This document shows positions 7,851 through 15,456 of a DNA stretch of 32,475 nucleotides, piece after piece. Made by a program: the position numbers and the translations under genes. The DNA is from Candidatus Roizmanbacteria bacterium RIFCSPLOWO2_01_FULL_37_12 (GTDB taxonomy: Bacteria; Patescibacteriota; Microgenomatia; UBA1406; GWC2-37-13). Position 1 is the first letter of the stretch. Each line of letters starts with the position of its first letter. Under the pieces are notes generated by a model. It was not told the DNA's origin, searched no databases, and saw only the letters and a list, made by a program, of their open reading frames with translations. The DNA lies in the NCBI GenBank assembly GCA_001789645.1, contig MGAG01000011.1, forward strand, positions 1-32,475, given 5' to 3'.

Positions 7851-8276
7851 ATGATAGTAAGACCAGCAAAAATTGCAGATTATAAAGATATAATCCCCCT
7901 CTATAACGGATTTGTTGGAAGTGACAGATATTCTAAACTAGATAATGATTCTTTTGAAAAAGTATTAAAAAGTAAGGATAATTTTGTCTTTGTGGCTGAA
8001 GATCAAGAAAAACTGGTAGGATTTGCGTCTTTCTCAGTTAGGCTAGTTGTTAGATATCCAAAGCCAATTGCTGAACTTGATGAAATATATGTAAGTCCTG
8101 AATACAGGAAAAAGGGGGTTGGAAAGTTATTGATGAATAAAGTCTTGAAAAAAGCAAAAGAACTTAACTGTTACCGATTGTTTATAGAAAGCCATTATGA
8201 CCATAAAATCGCGCACAACTTTTATGAAAAATTAGGTTTTACCAATTACGGCTACCATTTCATCAAGAATCTATGA
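7851..8276 (+). CDS. GNAT-family N-acetyltransferase
   Basis: The 141-residue protein has the GNAT core. AELDEIYVSPEYRKKGVGKLL carries the acetyl-CoA pyrophosphate loop (Arg86-x-x-Gly89-x-Gly91), preceded by the beta4 strand. The family's C-terminal strand appears as HNFYEKLGFTNYGYHF. It transfers an acetyl group from acetyl-CoA to an amine; the acceptor is unknown. Its stop overlaps the cupin start as ATGA, and the chain continues into the next gene, so the three are translationally coupled. Confidence 0.9.
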   Translation: MIVRPAKIADYKDIIPLYNGFVGSDRYSKLDNDSFEKVLKSKDNFVFVAEDQEKLVGFASFSVRLVVRYPKPIAELDEIYVSPEYRKKGVGKLLMNKVLKKAKELNCYRLFIESHYDHKIAHNFYEKLGFTNYGYHFIKNL

Positions 8277-8653
8277 ATTCAGATAAAATAATTCAAGAAT
8301 TGAGGCTAAAGTATACAGGGAAAAATATAATAGCTATTCCTAAAGATGAACCTTCGGAGATAATTTGTGAAATTGACCCTACCTCACTTCACCCAGAAAA
8401 AAGCACAGCTTTGGCAATAGTTGACAAATCAGCTCCTCACTATCATAAAAAATCTACTGAAGTCTATGAAGTGATTAAAGGAACTTTAACTGTATATAAA
8501 GATGGAAAGGACTTTAACCTAAAAGAAAAAGATAAGATAACTATCGAGCCGAATGTAGTTCATTATGCAGAAGGCGATGAAGCGTGGTTCTACACTTATT
8601 CAACCCCAGGTTGGACTTTTGAGGATCATATATTAGTTGAGAGTAATTCATGA
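8273..8653 (+). CDS. single-domain cupin protein
   Basis: The small beta-barrel signature is clear: HYHKKSTEVYEVIKG gives metal ligands His56, His58 and Glu63, and NVVHY supplies His97. At 126 residues it is a minimal cupin. Such proteins bind a divalent metal and act as isomerases, dioxygenases or ligand sensors. The substrate is not evident. The gene overlaps both neighbours by 4 nt (ATGA), placing it in one translational unit with an acetyltransferase and an unknown protein. Confidence 0.85.
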   Translation: MNSDKIIQELRLKYTGKNIIAIPKDEPSEIICEIDPTSLHPEKSTALAIVDKSAPHYHKKSTEVYEVIKGTLTVYKDGKDFNLKEKDKITIEPNVVHYAEGDEAWFYTYSTPGWTFEDHILVESNS

Positions 8654-9195
8654 AACTTTATAAATTTAGTCCAATTAAAAATAAAAAAGAACTGATCGAG
8701 GCTATAAAACATACTCATTTTGAGTGTTATAAACTCTGCAAACAATCTTTCGGATATTATCTGCCAAACGCTGGGAATATAGGAATTTTTTGTCATTACG
8801 AAGAAGAGTATGAAAAACTAATTAAAATTAGAAAAGAGATTACTGAATCCTCTGAAAATTTTAATCAAAAATACTTTAAGTTTTACAATCCAATTGTAGT
8901 TCCTGCAAAAAATGACGTTCCTCAAACGACCTATACCTATCTTTATATAAGAAAACCTGATCCTTACCGCTCTCAAGTGGGAGATGTTGATTTCTATCTG
9001 GAACTAGATGAATATAAAAAACTTAAAACTACAATGCAGGCAGGAAAAAATATTAAAGGAGCAAGGCTTTTTGATAGAAAAGACTTAGATATGATTGAAC
9101 TTTATGATCCAGATGTAGACACCTTAGGATATGTCAGTACCCACAAAATGTCTCAGATGGTGAGAACAAAATTATCAGATGCTACCAAACTATGA
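8650..9195 (+). CDS. hypothetical protein, third gene of the GNAT-cupin unit
   Basis: This is a 181-residue soluble protein without signal peptide or TM helix. Visible features are an aromatic, Cys-containing N-terminus (HFECYKLCKQSFGYYLP), a charged middle, and YLYIRKPDPYRSQVGDVDFYLE. I do not recognise a family. The 4-nt overlap with the cupin gene argues that it is a real gene acting with its neighbours. Its last codons run into the region carrying the promoter of the cyclase gene. Confidence 0.7.
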   Translation: MKLYKFSPIKNKKELIEAIKHTHFECYKLCKQSFGYYLPNAGNIGIFCHYEEEYEKLIKIRKEITESSENFNQKYFKFYNPIVVPAKNDVPQTTYTYLYIRKPDPYRSQVGDVDFYLELDEYKKLKTTMQAGKNIKGARLFDRKDLDMIELYDPDVDTLGYVSTHKMSQMVRTKLSDATKL

Positions 9196-9214
9196 GCTTT
9201 TTTATAACTTTTGC

Positions 9215-9220
9215 TATAAT
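9215..9220 (+). promoter_or_regulatory. -10 box (TATAAT) of the cyclase gene
   Basis: A perfect TATAAT ends 6 nt before the ATG at 9227. This decides the start: the longer frame from 9179 begins inside the preceding gene and would run through the promoter. It implies a leaderless mRNA. Confidence 0.6.
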
Positions 9221-9226
9221 CCAATC

Positions 9227-9856
9227 ATGAAAAATAAGATTGTAGATCTTACTTATACTTTCACTGACAATATGCCTGTTTATCCTGGCGATCCACCTTC
9301 TTCATTAAAACAAGTTGCAAGTATAGAAAAAAATACATATACGGATCATGAAATAAAATCACTAATGCATGTTGGTACTCATATGGATGCTCCGTTACAC
9401 ATGATTGAAAACGGAAAAACTATAGATAAAATTAATCCTGATAAATTCTTTGGAAAAGGAGTCTTAATTGATGCTAGAAATCAAAAAGAGATTGGAACTT
9501 CTTTATTAAAAGATGTAATCATTCCAGAAGGAGCAATTGTTCTTATTTATACAGGCTTTGCTGAAAAATATAGAACTAAAGAATACTTTGAAAATTATCC
9601 CTCAATGACCAAAGAATTTGCTCAAGCTATGGTTGATAAAAAAGTAAAGATTGTAGGAATGGATATTTTAGGACCTGATACGGATGTATCTTGGCCTACT
9701 CATAAGATTTTACTTGGCAAAGAAACACTTATCATCGAAAACTTGTCAAATCTAAGTGACTTATTAAATGTTAAAGCGTTTGATGTTGTGGCTTTACCTG
9801 CTAAATATAAAGCCGAAGCATCGCCTGTTAGAGTTCTTGTCTTAATTAAAGAATAA
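9227..9856 (+). CDS. cyclase-family hydrolase (kynurenine-formamidase-like fold)
   Basis: The defining HxGTHxDxP motif is present as HVGTHMDAP (His48, His52, Asp54), a divalent-metal site. The start matches the family (VDLTYTFTDNMPVYPGDPP). The length of 209 residues is normal. Members hydrolyse amide or lactam bonds (for example N-formylkynurenine), but the substrate here is unknown because no tryptophan-catabolism neighbours are visible. I use the ATG at 9227, 6 nt after a TATAAT. The gene is convergent with the MOSC gene; only 2 nt separate their stops. Confidence 0.85.
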   Translation: MKNKIVDLTYTFTDNMPVYPGDPPSSLKQVASIEKNTYTDHEIKSLMHVGTHMDAPLHMIENGKTIDKINPDKFFGKGVLIDARNQKEIGTSLLKDVIIPEGAIVLIYTGFAEKYRTKEYFENYPSMTKEFAQAMVDKKVKIVGMDILGPDTDVSWPTHKILLGKETLIIENLSNLSDLLNVKAFDVVALPAKYKAEASPVRVLVLIKE

Positions 9857-9858
9857 AT

Positions 9859-10812
9859 TTATCTCACCTGAATAACATTCACTTTATCTCCAATACTAAT
9901 AATGGGATTATCAATTAAAAATGCCGGTTGAGCGTTTACACCAAAAAGGTCGCCAGTCTTTCCTGGCCAATATTCCATGTCTCTGTGATTATGAAGTGAA
10001 AATAATGGCTGCATAGCATTCTTTTGTTTTGTTTCAATAAATTCTGAGATCTTTGGATTGTTGCTTCCATCTTTTTGTCTTGTGGTTACTACACATCTAG
10101 CATTTAACCAAGGAAGGTGTAATCTCAGACTATCTCCTATTTGAGCAACCAGTATTTGATCTTCATAAAAAGGACCACCAAAGGAATCAACCTCGATATT
10201 AGTTCTGAAATTTCTAAAAGAAATAGGAGGATAACCAGGAGTATCTTCTTGAACCCACAGATTAAGCTGAGCTAAGGATGCCTCTGATGCAATTGAAATT
10301 GCAGCTCCATCTGCAAAACCTACCTGATTTGAAACTCCTAAAGGTATTGCGCTTGCATACTCAGGTTTAATAATTCTTTGATAGTCATTAGCCAATCTTA
10401 CAATTCGGGTTTTCTTCCCTAGAACTTCTGATGCAAATTCAGCAGCTAAATCTCCTTGATCAACTGACCTTAATCCTGTCGAGCTGTGAACTGTTGTTTG
10501 TAGTGTTTTTCCCTGATGCAAAACATCAAAAACTACTTCGCTTCCACCATTTACACTCATTGACACAATATTTCCCACATCAACAAAATGAGTTGCTATC
10601 AAAGCCAATTTGGGATCTTTTCTTTGTGTTAACATCATTCCTGTCTCATCAACCGCCATAAATTCTCTATCATGCTCGAATCCTCTAGGAGTTACTCTTA
10701 CAGAATCAACCATTTCTCCTTGCCCACCTTTAAGTAAGAAGCGATTTAAAGCTGAAATTTTCGCAGGTTTGAAAGCATATTCTGTTTCAACTGCTCTCCG
10801 CAGGTCTGTCAT
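9859..10812 (-). CDS. MOSC-domain protein (YcbX-like)
   Basis: The 317-residue protein has a MOSC N-terminal beta-barrel (ALNRFLLKGG, GFEHDREFMAVDETG, LTQRKDPKLALI) and a C-terminal MOSC domain. The latter includes FRTNIEVDS and NARCVVTT with the conserved cysteine. YcbX-type enzymes reduce N-hydroxylated compounds using molybdenum cofactor, and related domains carry sulfur for Moco sulfuration. No 2Fe-2S ferredoxin tail follows, and no Moco-biosynthesis genes are in the window. The promoter is divergent with the methyltransferase gene (-10 at 10821-10826, 8 nt before the ATG). Confidence 0.85.
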   Translation of the reverse strand: MTDLRRAVETEYAFKPAKISALNRFLLKGGQGEMVDSVRVTPRGFEHDREFMAVDETGMMLTQRKDPKLALIATHFVDVGNIVSMSVNGGSEVVFDVLHQGKTLQTTVHSSTGLRSVDQGDLAAEFASEVLGKKTRIVRLANDYQRIIKPEYASAIPLGVSNQVGFADGAAISIASEASLAQLNLWVQEDTPGYPPISFRNFRTNIEVDSFGGPFYEDQILVAQIGDSLRLHLPWLNARCVVTTRQKDGSNNPKISEFIETKQKNAMQPLFSLHNHRDMEYWPGKTGDLFGVNAQPAFLIDNPIISIGDKVNVIQVR

Positions 10813-10820
10813 AGAGCCTT

Positions 10821-10850
10821 ATTATAGCAAAAACTATAATATTGTATAAT
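10821..10850. promoter_or_regulatory. compact divergent promoter, MOSC / methyltransferase
   Basis: A minus-strand TATAAT (10821-10826) and a plus-strand TATAAT (10845-10850) each end 8 nt before their start codons, at 10812 and 10859. A further TATAAT (10835-10840, plus) lies between. Only 18 bp separate the outer boxes, so the plus-strand -35 position overlaps the minus-strand -10. Both transcripts would be leaderless and could interfere with each other. Confidence 0.6.
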
Positions 10851-10858
10851 TGCTCTAT

Positions 10859-11545
10859 ATGTATAAATATTCAGATAACAATGCTCAAACATACAGTCAA
10901 CTAGGTATAAAAGGAACTACCTATGAATCCGGCTTCAATGAAACTAAGAAAATTCTCGGAGATTTAACTAATAAAAAAGTTTTGGATTTTGGATCGGGAG
11001 CTGGAAGAACTGCGCAATTATTACTTTCGATGGGCGCTGAAAAAGTTGTCGGGGTTGACCACAACCAAAGCATGATTGATCAAACTAAAAAGATACAAAA
11101 TGAAAAATTAGAGTTTGTTAAAGTAGATTCAACATTACCATTTGAAGAAAATACTTTTGATGGAGCACTAGCAGCTCATGTATTTGTTGAAGTAATCAGC
11201 TTGGATGAAATGAAGCAAGTATCGAGCGAAGTATTTCGTGTATTAAAACCAGGTGGAATTTTTGTAATAATTACTAATAACTCAAAATCTATCGGTATGA
11301 ATTATTTAAGCTACGGTTATTCTAAAAACGATAATCTAAAAAGCGGAGATAAAATCCCCTGCACAATCAAAAAGGGAAAAGACAGTTTTGTTATCGATGA
11401 TTATTTTTGGTTTGAGGAGGATTATCAAAAAGTACTAGAAGAGGTTGGATTCAAAGTATCTATGACTTTTCCTTTGGTAAGCGGTGATGAATGGCTAGAT
11501 GAATCAAGGGTAGCTTCTCACGTTGTAGTTAAGGCAGTAAAATAA
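10859..11545 (+). CDS. class I SAM-dependent methyltransferase
   Basis: Motif I (VLDFGSGAGR, about residues 41-50) and the acidic end of strand 2 (VVGVDHNQSMI) bind S-adenosylmethionine. DSTLPFEENTFDG and EVFRVLKPGGIFVI complete the Methyltransf_11 pattern. The length of 228 residues is typical, and the acceptor is unknown. I start at the ATG 10859, 8 nt after TATAAT, rather than the TTG at 10850. It is the first gene of a tight operon with the small protein and two alpha/beta hydrolases (gaps of 5, 3 and 0 nt). Confidence 0.9.
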   Translation: MYKYSDNNAQTYSQLGIKGTTYESGFNETKKILGDLTNKKVLDFGSGAGRTAQLLLSMGAEKVVGVDHNQSMIDQTKKIQNEKLEFVKVDSTLPFEENTFDGALAAHVFVEVISLDEMKQVSSEVFRVLKPGGIFVIITNNSKSIGMNYLSYGYSKNDNLKSGDKIPCTIKKGKDSFVIDDYFWFEEDYQKVLEEVGFKVSMTFPLVSGDEWLDESRVASHVVVKAVK

Positions 11546-11550
11546 AAAAT

Positions 11551-11859
11551 ATGGGTTACATGATTGAATTGAATACATTATTAAGACCACCGAAAGACTT
11601 TGATTTCGCAAAATTAGCAGTTGGTCAAAAATATAAAGTTGTTCTTGATCGGGAAAGAGCATTTCCACTTCATATTGCAATCCTTCTAATTGATAGTGAT
11701 TGGAACTTTTATGGATATGCAGTTGCTCATTCCGCAGCTGTAGATGATAAAAGGACGACAATTGAGTTTGAAATGCTTACCTTATTCTCAGAAGATGAGA
11801 AAAAAATATATAAAGAGAAATTTGTTGAAGCTGCAAAATTAACCGGGGAAATTAAATAA
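11551..11859 (+). CDS. hypothetical 102-residue protein in hydrolase operon
   Basis: This is a small alpha/beta protein without signal or TM segment. The N-terminal half (KLAVGQKYKVVLDRERAFPL) and the strand AILLIDSDWNFYGYAVAHSA suggest a beta-barrel-like fold, followed by a charged C-terminal helix. An alternative start is the second Met (11560). I recognise no family. Spacing of 5 nt and 3 nt to its neighbours places it in the methyltransferase-hydrolase operon. Confidence 0.65.
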   Translation: MGYMIELNTLLRPPKDFDFAKLAVGQKYKVVLDRERAFPLHIAILLIDSDWNFYGYAVAHSAAVDDKRTTIEFEMLTLFSEDEKKIYKEKFVEAAKLTGEIK

Positions 11860-11862
11860 AGT

Positions 11863-12591
11863 ATGGAAAACATAGATTTTGTTGTAGATGGATTAAAACT
11901 TAAGGCAGATATTTTTTATCCTGAAAAGCCAAAAGATAAAAATCCTGCAATCCTTTTTATCCACGGTTGGACTGCTGAAAAAACAAGAAGTTATCAATAT
12001 GCAGAGGCATTAATAAAGCTCGGCTACGTAGTAATGCTATTTGATATGAGAGGGCATGGAATCAGCGAAGGAAATATCAAAATCCATACTCCAAGAGAAT
12101 TCCTAAATGATTGTATTGTAGCTTACGATTATTTAGCTTCATTAAAGCAAGTCGATTCCAACAATATTAATGTTTCAACTAGTAGCTTTGGTGGATATCT
12201 AGGTTCAATATTAACAATAAAAAGAAAAGTTAAAAATCTAGCGATGAGAGTACCTGCAGATTATGTCAATGATTCTTTTGATAAACCTAAGTGGGGAAAC
12301 GCAGGAGAAAATCCAGAGGTATTTAAGTGGAGGTTAATTCCTAAAAAATACAATGAAACATTTGCCCTACAGGCATTGCATGATTTTAAGGGAAACATTT
12401 TAATAATAGAATCTGAGAAAGATACTGTCGTTCCTCATCAAATAATCCAAAACTTTGTTGAAGCAGTTCAGGATAAAAGTAAATTAACCCACATTGTTCA
12501 AAAAGGAGCTTCACATAGCACAAAAGCTGGACCTTTCAGAGACGAGGTTACTAGAATATTAGTTGATTGGTTTAAAAACAAGGCTAAATAA
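11863..12591 (+). CDS. alpha/beta hydrolase with variant nucleophile elbow
   Basis: The 242-residue protein has the oxyanion-hole strand ILFIHGW (HG at 34-35) and RGHGISEG after strand 4. Its nucleophile elbow is TSSFG (Ser108), where the usual first Gly of GxSxG is Thr. SEKDTVVP supplies the acid and GASHST the His, so the triad looks complete. It is probably an esterase or peptidase-like hydrolase of the BAAT/S9-like group, with unknown substrate. Its stop abuts the ATG of a second hydrolase with the canonical elbow; the two are likely ancient tandem duplicates. Confidence 0.85.
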   Translation: MENIDFVVDGLKLKADIFYPEKPKDKNPAILFIHGWTAEKTRSYQYAEALIKLGYVVMLFDMRGHGISEGNIKIHTPREFLNDCIVAYDYLASLKQVDSNNINVSTSSFGGYLGSILTIKRKVKNLAMRVPADYVNDSFDKPKWGNAGENPEVFKWRLIPKKYNETFALQALHDFKGNILIIESEKDTVVPHQIIQNFVEAVQDKSKLTHIVQKGASHSTKAGPFRDEVTRILVDWFKNKAK

Positions 12592-13350
12592 ATGGAAAGT
12601 GCAATATTATTTAATGATTCAAATGGAGATAAATTAAGCGGAATAATCAATAATCCCTCAGGAGATAAAAACAAGTTAATTGTTATACTTGTTCACGGCT
12701 TTCATTCAAGCAAAAATACAAAGAGCTTTGGTTTATTAAGAGAACTTCTTGAAAAGAAAAATATATCTACATTCAGAATTGATATTTGGGGACACGGAGA
12801 AAGCGAGGGATTGTTTGAAAATATAACAATATCAGAAGCAGTTGATGATATTTTACAAGCAATTAAATTTCTTAAAGAGCAAGGATATAAAAAGATCGGG
12901 TTACTCGGTTCAAGTTTCGGAGGTAATGCCAGTATAATGGCTGCATCAAAAACTAACGATTTAGTATTTTTAACTCTTAAATCACCCGTGTCAGATTACG
13001 GTGGGTATTATGAAAAAGAGTTTACCCCAGATCAAATAAAGGATTGGAAAGTGAAAGGATATACATATCGGGCAGATGGTGAGGACAATCTTAAATTAAA
13101 CTATTCTTTTTATGACGATATTAAGAATAATCTTGGATATGATGTGGCTTCACAAATCAAAATACCAACTCTTATAGTTCATGGAGACGCTGATCCAGTA
13201 GTTCCAGTAGAACAAAGCGTTAAAACTTCAAAACTTATTCCTAACTGTAAATTAGTTCTAATCAAAGGAGCAGACCATACTTACACAAATCCAGATCACT
13301 TCAAAGTAATGTCAAATACTTTCGCAGAATTTATTTCAAGTTATATTTGA
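12592..13350 (+). CDS. alpha/beta hydrolase
   Basis: The 252-residue protein shows VILVHGFHSS (oxyanion hole, HG at 35-36), DIWGHGESEG, the canonical elbow GSSFGG (nucleophile Ser108), DADPVVP (acid) and GADHTY (His). It resembles feruloyl-esterase or S9-like cytoplasmic hydrolases. The start codon follows the previous stop without a gap, which implies translational coupling. Nucleophile position and flanking layout are the same as in the upstream hydrolase, supporting tandem duplication. Confidence 0.9.
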   Translation: MESAILFNDSNGDKLSGIINNPSGDKNKLIVILVHGFHSSKNTKSFGLLRELLEKKNISTFRIDIWGHGESEGLFENITISEAVDDILQAIKFLKEQGYKKIGLLGSSFGGNASIMAASKTNDLVFLTLKSPVSDYGGYYEKEFTPDQIKDWKVKGYTYRADGEDNLKLNYSFYDDIKNNLGYDVASQIKIPTLIVHGDADPVVPVEQSVKTSKLIPNCKLVLIKGADHTYTNPDHFKVMSNTFAEFISSYI

Positions 13351-13406
13351 AAATCTTAGTCAACATTAAGTATCATTGAAACCTTAAATTACTACGCAAA
13401 TCTTTT

Positions 13407-13880
13407 ATGGCAATACGCAGGGCTTCGCTTAACGATATTCCATTTATAAAGGAATGTCTTATTGACTCTTGGGTAGAACATGCAAAGAATCATCCTGAAT
13501 TGATGACTGAAGAAAGAATGCGGAATTCTAAAGTTGAAGATTATTATTCTGATGCAATAAAGAATAATAAAGGCTTTACTTTTATAGTAGAAACTGAAGG
13601 TAAAAAGACAGGATTAGTCAGAGTTTACCAGGATAAAGTAGCTAATTTCTTCAAAGACCCTGATATTTTATATATTGATGACATATATGTGGTAAAGAAA
13701 TTTAGAAGAAAAGGCGTCGCTAAGCTTCTTTTAAAGGAAGTAGAAAAAATAGCTAAACAACTTGGCATCAAGAGAATCGATGCAAGAGTCTATACATTCA
13801 ATAAACCAACGCAAAAACTTTTAGAATCTATGGGTTTTAAACCTCCCCACTCTACATGGACAAAAATAATAAATTCTTAA
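13407..13880 (+). CDS. GNAT-family N-acetyltransferase
   Basis: The 157-residue GNAT has DDIYVVKKFRRKGVAKLLL, with the RRKGVA pyrophosphate-binding loop after strand 4. The C-terminal part (ARVYTFNKPTQKLLESMGF) carries the alpha4-beta7 signature. The N-terminal acceptor-binding part (SWVEHAKNHPEL) gives no substrate clue. The gene stands 56 nt after the hydrolase operon with no obvious promoter or ribosome-binding site, so it may be read through from upstream. Confidence 0.9.
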   Translation: MAIRRASLNDIPFIKECLIDSWVEHAKNHPELMTEERMRNSKVEDYYSDAIKNNKGFTFIVETEGKKTGLVRVYQDKVANFFKDPDILYIDDIYVVKKFRRKGVAKLLLKEVEKIAKQLGIKRIDARVYTFNKPTQKLLESMGFKPPHSTWTKIINS

Positions 13881-13905
13881 ACCTATAATTTTTTAGGGTG
13901 CTCCA

Positions 13906-13923
13906 TTAACTAAATTTAGTTAA
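13906..13923. repeat. perfect 18-bp palindrome
   Basis: TTAACTAAATTTAGTTAA reads the same on both strands. It lies between the GNAT stop and the convergent XRE gene, where the DNA also carries TGCTCC (13900-13904 region) and GGAGCA (about 13964). It may be a protein-binding site or part of an element border. There is no T-tract to support a terminator. Confidence 0.5.
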
Positions 13924-14016
13924 GTAGTATTAAGGCTATAAATTGAAACTGACTGGGTATTTAGGGGAGCATTTTGCCCGTTTTCGGGTATTTTCATTTA
14001 GTCTTATAGCTTTTAT

Positions 14017-14229
14017 TCAGAAGGTAAACAGATCGGCTACTTTTACTTCTAGAGCGTGAGCAATTTTGTAAGCTGTTTTAACAGATATATTTCTACCATT
14101 CTCAATATCCCAGAAATATGCTCGATGAAGTCCTGATTTTTCGGCTAGCTCCTCTTGTGTTAATCCCTTTTTCTTCCTAAGTTCTTCAATTCGTTGAGAC
14201 AGCTTTTGGTAAAGATTGTTGTAATTCAT
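14017..14229 (-). CDS. XRE/Cro-CI family HTH regulator
   Basis: The 70-residue protein is a single HTH_3 domain: IEELRKKKGLTQEELAEKSG, HRAYFWDIENGR and a third-helix region ending VADLF. Such proteins repress promoters as dimers. A perfect 9-bp inverted repeat (14229-14252) touches its start codon, which predicts autorepression. The gene diverges from the 14332 membrane protein, so it may control both. It marks the left side of the mobile-element-like region and could be its repressor. Confidence 0.9.
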   Translation of the reverse strand: MNYNNLYQKLSQRIEELRKKKGLTQEELAEKSGLHRAYFWDIENGRNISVKTAYKIAHALEVKVADLFTF

Positions 14230-14252
14230 AGCAATATCAAAGCATATTGCTA
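14229..14252. promoter_or_regulatory. probable XRE operator (inverted repeat)
   Basis: TAGCAATAT, a 6-nt spacer, then ATATTGCTA form a perfect 9-bp inverted repeat whose first base is the last base of the XRE start codon complement. Arm length and spacing suit a Cro/CI-type dimer. It would block transcription of the XRE gene and lies about 80 nt from the divergent gene. Confidence 0.6.
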
Positions 14253-14331
14253 TATAAATCTTTACCAGATATATCTTGCTTTTTTATTGAATTAGGCTTA
14301 TAATAAAGGTAGATCGATCACATCATTACTT

Positions 14332-15135
14332 ATGGATAAATCAATTCAAACTAAGAAAGAATGGTATAAAACTAAATGGGGTATTTTTGGAATGCTTCTT
14401 CTACTTCCCCTTACTCTAATCGTACTTTTTATTTATTTGATGGTTAAGCTATCAGGCTTAATCTGGAAACAAAAATGGAATACTAAAGTAAGGATTGCTT
14501 TAATTATGTTCCTTTGGGGAATTCTGCCTTTTCTTGGTTTGGTTAGCGATTATGGAAGTAATTCAGCAAAAACAACTTCAGAACAAGAAGAAGTAGTTGT
14601 TTCAAATTCTATATCTCAAGTTACCACATCTCCAACAAATTTACCTATTAATTCTTTAACATCCACTCCTAACATAGAAGCAACAAATACTCCTACTCCT
14701 AGTAAAATACCGGAAAAGAAAACTAAAGCTAAACCAAAACCTGAGCAAATATTTGAAGGTATCTGTCAAAAATATGGAGGATCAAATAATTGTTCCTACT
14801 TTGAAGATGAAATAGGGAATTGGTCAGTAACCCAACTAATTCAACCTAAGGAAGATTTTATGTTGTTCTCGACTTCTAAGCAATTAAGCAGGGATTTCAT
14901 ATTTGCAGTTTACGCAACAAAACTACCAATAAGTCATGCAAGTATAACAATATCTATGTCTGGTAAATATTATCGAGCAGGTCTGGGAGCAGACGTTGCG
15001 GATACCCAACCCGATACTACATGGACAAATAAAGATGTTGGTCCTTCTATTTTTCACGATTTTTTGAAGGAAAAAACCAATGGATCTGCTGGAGATGATT
15101 TGGACTCAACCTACCTAGAAACAAATTTTGATTAA
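14332..15135 (+). CDS. two-TM protein with extracytoplasmic unknown domain
   Basis: The 267-residue protein has a short basic cytoplasmic N-terminus and two TM helices (about residues 17-38 and 52-73). A Ser/Thr/Pro-rich linker spans about 78-135, followed by a compact domain (about 140-267) with two Cys residues (CQKYGGSNNC). I recognise no family for this domain. Its layout resembles other surface-exposed CPR proteins and the anchored nuclease at 5665. A TATAAT (14299-14304) lies 27 nt upstream of the ATG. It diverges from the XRE gene, which could regulate it. Confidence 0.65.
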   Translation: MDKSIQTKKEWYKTKWGIFGMLLLLPLTLIVLFIYLMVKLSGLIWKQKWNTKVRIALIMFLWGILPFLGLVSDYGSNSAKTTSEQEEVVVSNSISQVTTSPTNLPINSLTSTPNIEATNTPTPSKIPEKKTKAKPKPEQIFEGICQKYGGSNNCSYFEDEIGNWSVTQLIQPKEDFMLFSTSKQLSRDFIFAVYATKLPISHASITISMSGKYYRAGLGADVADTQPDTTWTNKDVGPSIFHDFLKEKTNGSAGDDLDSTYLETNFD

Positions 15136-15151
15136 ATTTAAAAGAAAAAAA

Positions 15152-15355
15152 ATGTATAAAGTAAATTATCCGATCTACTATGACGTTGAGGGTATTCCGG
15201 TTATTTTAAAATTGGAGGGAAATGAAGTTGTTGGAAAATGTGCAAATGGACAACCCTACGCTATTGGAAAAGCTATTGTACTAGGATGCATGATATCTAA
15301 GAAGGAATACATAAAACTTTCAAAAATAATTTATGGTTGTCGTCATGTTTCTTAA
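15152..15355 (+). CDS. hypothetical 67-residue protein
   Basis: I start at the ATG 15152 (MYKVNYPIYYDVEG) because the longer frame needs a TTG inside the previous gene. The protein is a mix of short strands, with three Cys residues (KCANG, LGCM, YGCR) and a central GQPYAIGKAIVLG segment. The small beta-rich composition could form a barrel. I recognise no family. It lies 16 nt after the two-TM protein gene and is probably co-transcribed with it. Confidence 0.5.
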   Translation: MYKVNYPIYYDVEGIPVILKLEGNEVVGKCANGQPYAIGKAIVLGCMISKKEYIKLSKIIYGCRHVS

Positions 15356-15404
15356 AAATCCATAGAAAACATTTGGTTTAATTATAATTAAGCTTAAAAT
15401 AAGC

Positions 15405-15456
15405 ATCAATCTTCTTTAAAAATCTAATTTGGAGCGTATAATAAGCATAGATTGAT
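15405..15456 (+). promoter_or_regulatory. promoter with flanking 8-bp inverted repeat
   Basis: TATAAT (15437-15442) lies 14 nt before the ATG at 15457. ATCAATCT (15405-15412) and AGATTGAT (15449-15456) form an inverted repeat that brackets it, and each arm lies beside an AAGCAT copy. Placement around the -10 suggests operator half-sites, though the long spacing makes this tentative. Confidence 0.35.

Noticed and set aside
10431-10849. Plus-strand ORFs opposite the MOSC gene
   Set aside because: Shadows of a well-supported minus-strand gene.
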